This document shows positions 59,955-64,000 of a stretch of DNA of 64,000 nt, piece by piece. A model generated the notes under the pieces. It had not been told where the DNA came from. It saw only the letters and a program-made list of their open reading frames with translations, and did no database searches. Position numbers and translations under genes: made by a program. Source of the DNA: Ziziphus jujuba (taxonomy: Eukaryota; Streptophyta; Magnoliopsida; Rosales; Rhamnaceae); NCBI RefSeq assembly GCF_031755915.1, contig NC_083389.1, positions 1,976,001-2,040,000 on the forward strand, written 5' to 3'. Position 1 is the stretch's first letter, and every line of letters starts with the position of its first letter.

Positions 59955-60064
59955 TTATTCTTCATGTCCAGGATTACACCCTGGGTCGTTAGACAGGAAT
60001 CCGAAGATAAAAAGAGAACAAAGAATATTACTACCATGTAAACAAATAATTTGAGAGTAAGCAT
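59955..60064 (-). pseudogene. psbI: psbI pseudogene (photosystem II reaction-centre protein I)
   Basis: The minus strand starts MLTLKLFVY and ends in TAA at the expected place, but is 110 nt instead of 111. One base is lost in the run after TTCTTTGTT, shifting the frame for the second half (which would read FGFLSNDPG in the plastid). One membrane helix is lost as a result. Confidence 0.9.
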
Positions 60065-60506
60065 TACATAATCTCCAAAATTCTTTTTTAGGAAACAAAA
60101 GAGAATAGATTCACTATTTTATTTTAGACCGTATACCCTACTCTTTTTATTTTGTATTTTGACACCAAGAAATAAAGTTTTTTGAGAAATAGAAAATGAA
60201 ATTTTCGAAAAATGCATTTGTAATATTTATGGTATAAGTGGATAAGTTGAGTTTTTCATTACCAAAAATTTTCTTTCATACCCACAATTTGACATTGTGA
60301 GTACTCCAATAAGGCCTTGCAATGGAAAAAAGGTCATAATAAGGAAATGGGTTGATCCAAAATTTATCGCGGCTGTACAAAAATTTCAATATTGGAATCG
60401 AGAGTTCATACTTTAAAACCTATCTAATCTTATCAAGCGTTATGTTAGAATTATTTTTTTTTTTGGCAAATCAATCATGAATTTGGCTAGGACGTTATTA
60501 AAGATC

Positions 60507-60630
60507 TCATCGAAAACTTATAGCAGCCTACCAAGCAAAAGTTAAGAGAAAAAATAGCATAGGTATTACTGGCATAACATCTACAATTGGATTCAAAAAA
60601 GCGTAGGCCTTTGGTAATTTGTTATTGAAG
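60507..60630 (-). pseudogene. psbK: psbK pseudogene (photosystem II protein K), 5' part lost
   Basis: The minus strand reads [20 protein letters not shown], then FFLLTFAW, a stop (TAG at 60528-60530, CAG in the plastid), then AAISFR and the natural TGA. The N-terminal presequence does not align beyond about 60630. Confidence 0.88.
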
Positions 60631-60964
60631 GTAATTGTATTATCTTGATTGAGTTATTAATAAGTTGAGTTATTGGTAGAAGGGAAAATGAATAAAACTA
60701 AATAAGATAGACCCCAAAAACCTTCTTTGATTTGAAGTCCCCCAATAAAAAATCCTTCAATTCTCAAAGCAAAAGAGAACAGAATAAATCATACTTTCTT
60801 ACAATATCTTAATTGAATTCTATGTATTGATCAATAAATTCAATTTAATTCTATATCGACACATATTAAAATTCTAGCAACAATCTATATATTTTATAGA
60901 TATTTATACTGAAGTTGATGAATAACCAATACCAATATTAGTGTTTATTGGGATCGAATGGAAA

Positions 60965-61026
60965 TGGGGCATGTCCAAGTGGTAAGGCGGTCCCACTATT
61001 CGGAGGTTCGAATCCTTCTGTCCCAG
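60965..61026 (+). pseudogene. trnQ-UUG: trnQ-UUG with 10-nt deletion in anticodon arm
   Basis: TGGGGCATGTCCAAGTGGTA and the T-arm CGGAGGTTCGAATCC match plastid trnQ, but it is 62 nt instead of 72. Ten bases between AAGGC and GGTCCC, including the 5' side of the anticodon loop, are missing, so it cannot read codons. Confidence 0.9.
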
Positions 61027-61943
61027 AGCATGCCCAACCCATTATAGCATTATAATATATATAATGCTATATATCATAAAAAAGCTTGCCTTTTAAGATA
61101 AATCACCTTCCTATTTAAGAGTATAATATTGGATTGGAAAAATTTTATTAGTATTCTTGATAATTCTTCTTTGAATCATATCTTTTTCACAAATTGAATC
61201 GTGTTCAAATAACAAACATATATAATTGGATCCATTTATGATCCCTAAATGTTAAATATTTAACATAAAATATCTATAATTCCTTTCAGTAAAGATTTTT
61301 TAGTCTATTTGTATAGGGGTTCCATATTATTCTTATTTTGATTCCAATTTTAGAAATCAGTATGAAAAAACAACAACCTTACCTTACACCAATCTTTATC
61401 CACTAGTTCACTAAAAAAAAAAAATTGGATTTTTTAGCTATCTAGTTTTTTAATCATTGATGTTTTAATACAAATATGGATTTCTCTTAGGATGCTAAAA
61501 TGTGATCCTTACTTTAAAATGTTATTCAAATAATGATCTTGAGTCAGGAAATTTTTCAATCACTTAAATCTTTTTGATGATTTCTTATGAGTTGGCAGTA
61601 GTCAAAGGAATGTGAAATTGGTCAGTTTATCCTATCACTATCATGTTATTGGAAACTGCAGATTCAAAAAGAAATTTTTTATTTTATTCATGGTATTTAT
61701 ATTTTATTTATGCATGTTTATATTAAATAAATAAATAATGAAATAAAATATATGTTAAAATAAATATATGTATTAGGTGTTGGGGATTAAATTGAATTCG
61801 TTCTGAGACTTCGTTAGAACCTAGCCATTCATATTTCATATAGAACGAAAAAGTATAGATTACTATGTACCGACCAAACCAATGACTATTAATGATTCCA
61901 TAATTGAATCAATTGCATACTGGCTCCAAGCTAAAGGAATGTT
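61027..61943. other. Plastid trnQ-rps16 spacer
   Basis: AT-rich chloroplast spacer, as expected from the order of the neighbours. No gene is expected and none is seen. Confidence 0.75.
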
Positions 61944-62162
61944 ATGGTAAAACTTCATTCAAAATGATGTGGTAGAAACCAACGTGCGACTTGAAGGACA
62001 CAATCCATTGTGGATTTTTACATCCACCATTTTTTATTATATAGGAATTATAGAGGAATGAAAGTGCTCTTGACTCGACATTGTTTCTTCTGTTTCAATA
62101 GAACTCTCATTATTATTATTTTTTTTTGGGTGTGATGTAAATCGTACATGATGGAGCTCGAG
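61944..62162 (+). pseudogene. rps16: rps16 exon 1 and start of its group II intron, interrupted
   Basis: ATGGTAAAACTTCATTC, then codon 8 TGA (CGA in the plastid, 61965-61967), then TGTGGTAGAAACCAAC is the 40-nt exon 1. The intron begins GTGCGACTTGAAGG at 61984 and continues to 62162, where LTR DNA of element D begins. Exon 2 must lie beyond the window if the insert continues. Confidence 0.9.
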
Positions 62163-63302
62163 TGATACGAACCTAGGACGACCTGCTCCTAAACCCGTAT
62201 TATATTAGCCCGGATCTTTAATTAAGTTCAAGTTCTAATGGAATGGACCTCAACCCCTAACCAACCTGTGGTTAGAAACCTTGGTATAATGTAGACGCCA
62301 CAATAGGGGATGGAAAACCTATTGATAAGTCAAGCTAAAACAACCAATTCTCTAATGGTGTTTTAGGTGTTCTCAAAGAACAAAGAGATAATTAATCTCA
62401 CAAGTATTTTCTCAATCAAATCAAAGTTTTAAAGTTGTATTATTGACGAAAAATAAGCCTTTAAATAGGCTTTGAAAGAAACAAAATAAACCCTAGGAAA
62501 AACCGGCCACACAATGAAGAAGTCTACCTTGGCCAAAACTTTCCTTTTCCTAATCTAATTTGGATTAATTAATTCCTTTATTTTGAATTAGGAATTAATT
62601 AATTTACAATGAAAATAATAAAATAATAACTTTCCTAATCTTATTTGTCCAGAAAATAAATAAATAGAAACTAAAAATAATGGTAGTTTCCTAAAACAAA
62701 AAGTAGAATAAAATTAGGAAACTAAAATACTAGCTTTTTGACTAAATTGACATTGACCAATCTTTGACCAAAGTGAGCTCCAAATCAGCTTCAATATGCT
62801 TTGTAGGATGCCAAATAAGCTTATTGTGAAGTTCCTCACGTTGCCCTTGCTTGGAAGTATGAGAAAAGGCTAATACAGTAAAATACAGTAAAGCCAGCAA
62901 GGAATACAGCAAATCCGGCCTTTCCTTCTCCTTGTGCGCAAACCACTTTGTTGGTCGGCTTTGAAGCTGCTTTGGCTGGTTTCTATGACTCATCCTCCAT
63001 ATGAATTGAACCCATAAAGATGGGGTTCCAATTCATACAACCCAGCCTCCTTATTATCACCAAAAACGTCACCCGACCCTGTTTTGGCTTCTATTGCTTG
63101 TATGAGTAAAACATGCCTTTGTTCTTTAGAAGACATGTTTGTGGCCAACCCCTCTTGACTATGACTTATTCCTTGTATGAAGACAGCAAGATTGTCCTTG
63201 AACTGCTTGGCTTGGGCCCCAGTGATCGGTCCCACCTTCATTTGTATTGGGTCAGCACCCCAGCGGGTTGTTGGTCGAGCAGTCTCGGGTGAATTCGCAT
63301 AA
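62163..63302 (-). repeat. Element D 3' LTR (1140 bp)
   Basis: Aligns with 44958-46092. Shares ATAGGGGATGGAAAACC, CACCTAAAACACC (complement) and the LTR-encoded pol tail GPITGAQAKQFKDNLAVFIQ on the minus strand. No minisatellite is present. Confidence 0.9.
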
Positions 63303-64000
63303 TTCCCCTCCTCTTGAAAAGGATTTGTCCTCAAATCGAAATCATCACCTGCAGCAAAATGAGATAAATCAGCAACATTAAAGGAGGCACTAACATTATA
63401 CTCACCCGGTAGATCAAGCTTGTAAGCATTGTCGTTTATCCTCTCCAAAACTTGAAAAGGTCCATCACCCCTCGGCATAGTTTTGATTTCCTTTGTTCGG
63501 GGAATCTTTCTTTCCTTAAATGCAGCCACACCCAATCTCCAGGTTCAAACACCATTGATTTTTGGCCTTGATTAGCCACCCTTGCATATTGCTCGGTCTT
63601 CCTCTCAATGTTTGCTCGGGTTTTCTCATGAATCTGCTTTACAAAATCAACTTTTTGTTTTCCATCTAGATTAGCATGTTCACTTGAAGGCAAAGGTGTT
63701 AAATCTAATGGAGTCAAAGGATTAAAACCATAAACAATTTCAAATGGAGTAAATTTAGTTGCTGAATGTAAAGACCTATTATATGCAAATTCAACATATG
63801 GCAAACATTCTTCTAAAGTCCTTAAATTTCTACTAATTAATGCTCTCAACAATGCAGACAAGGTTCTATTTACTACTTCGGTTTGTCCATCAGTTTGTGG
63901 ATGACAAGTAGTTGAAAATAAAAGCTTAGTACCTAATTTAGCCCACATTGTTTTCCAAAAACAACTTAAGAACTTAGCATCCCTATCCGACATAATAGTT
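63303..64000 (-). pseudogene. Element D integrase, partial
   Basis: Minus strand from the window edge: [36 protein letters not shown] (catalytic Asp and Glu intact), [40 protein letters not shown] frameshift at about 63480 is followed by [20 protein letters not shown] and [11 protein letters not shown], and then LTR-encoded residues. It is one of the better preserved integrases here; upstream domains are outside the window. Confidence 0.9.

Larger units (their letters stand above)
51167..62162. other. Nuclear insert of chloroplast DNA (NUPT), atpF to rps16
   Basis: Gene order and strands match the inverted large-single-copy segment of a typical angiosperm plastome: atpF(+), atpA(+), [trnR missing], trnG-UCC(-), trnS-GCU(+), psbI(-), psbK(-), trnQ-UUG(+), rps16(+). 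Spacers match too. About 7 kb is chloroplast sequence; the rest is two inserted solo LTRs. Every protein gene has stops, frameshifts or deletions, many as C-to-T changes (CGA to TGA, CAG to TAG), as expected for methylated nuclear DNA and not for a working plastome. Both outer borders are gypsy LTR ends. Confidence 0.95.
62163..64000 (-). mobile_element. Gypsy element D, runs off the window
   Basis: The 3' LTR (62163-63302) begins TGATACGAACCTAGG against the rps16 intron. The inner end reads GCATAA where TG..CA would give GCATCA. On the minus strand, integrase follows the polypurine tract to the window end. Same family as elements A to C. The left flank is TCGAG (62158-62162), so the same 5 bp is expected past its 5' LTR. 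Confidence 0.9.

Noticed and set aside
51167..62162. Real chloroplast genome segment (assembly contamination)
   Set aside because: Genes carry many stops, frameshifts and deletions, and two LTRs with exact target duplications lie within it. Plastome contamination would be intact.

Overview
The window is plant nuclear DNA from a repeat-dense, probably heterochromatic region of a eudicot-like genome (rank below angiosperm is inference). It is AT-rich. Almost every recognisable protein signature belongs to a decayed transposable element: Ty1/copia, two lineages of Ty3/gypsy, CACTA and a MITE. About 7 kb is chloroplast DNA moved to the nucleus (NUPT). I found no intact host gene and no convincing new functional system. 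The interest lies in nested insertions, rearrangements and DNA-repair scars.

Layout, left to right. 1-2.6 kb: remnant of a CACTA transposon (Ulp1-like gene, subterminal palindromes, a terminus). 3.8-18.8 kb: two inverted blocks of one gypsy LTR family enclose two halves of a copia element. The halves lie in permuted order and share the 5-bp flank ATTAC. 19.2-30.8 kb: a second CACTA remnant (DUF4216-like exon, then a ~215-bp palindromic repeat array), split by a full-length but broken gypsy element (element B, 20858-28605). Element B carries a ~137-bp fragment of chloroplast matK in place of most of its protease. 30.8-35.4 kb: gypsy gag/protease, copia RT/RNase H with its 3' LTR, and copia gag fragments. 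37.5-38.3 kb: an RPA-like OB-fold gene fragment. 39.3-43.8 kb: a chromodomain gypsy element (H) with LTRs, PBS, near-matching target-site duplication and large internal deletions. 45.0-51.2 kb: two gypsy elements (A and C) of the same family as B, facing away from each other, the second ending in two tandem LTRs.

51.17-62.16 kb is the NUPT. Its gene order is that of the chloroplast: atpF, atpA, (trnR lost), trnG-UCC, trnS-GCU, psbI, psbK, trnQ-UUG, rps16. Every protein gene is broken. Two solo LTRs, a 2.94-kb gypsy LTR and a 997-bp copia LTR, are inserted in it, each with a perfect 5-bp target-site duplication. Gypsy LTR termini abut both ends of the NUPT. The rightmost element (D) runs off the window.

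The genes do not form a pathway. The inferred history is chloroplast DNA insertion and decay, repeated retrotransposon insertion, LTR-LTR recombination to solo LTRs, and deletions with microhomology or filler DNA.
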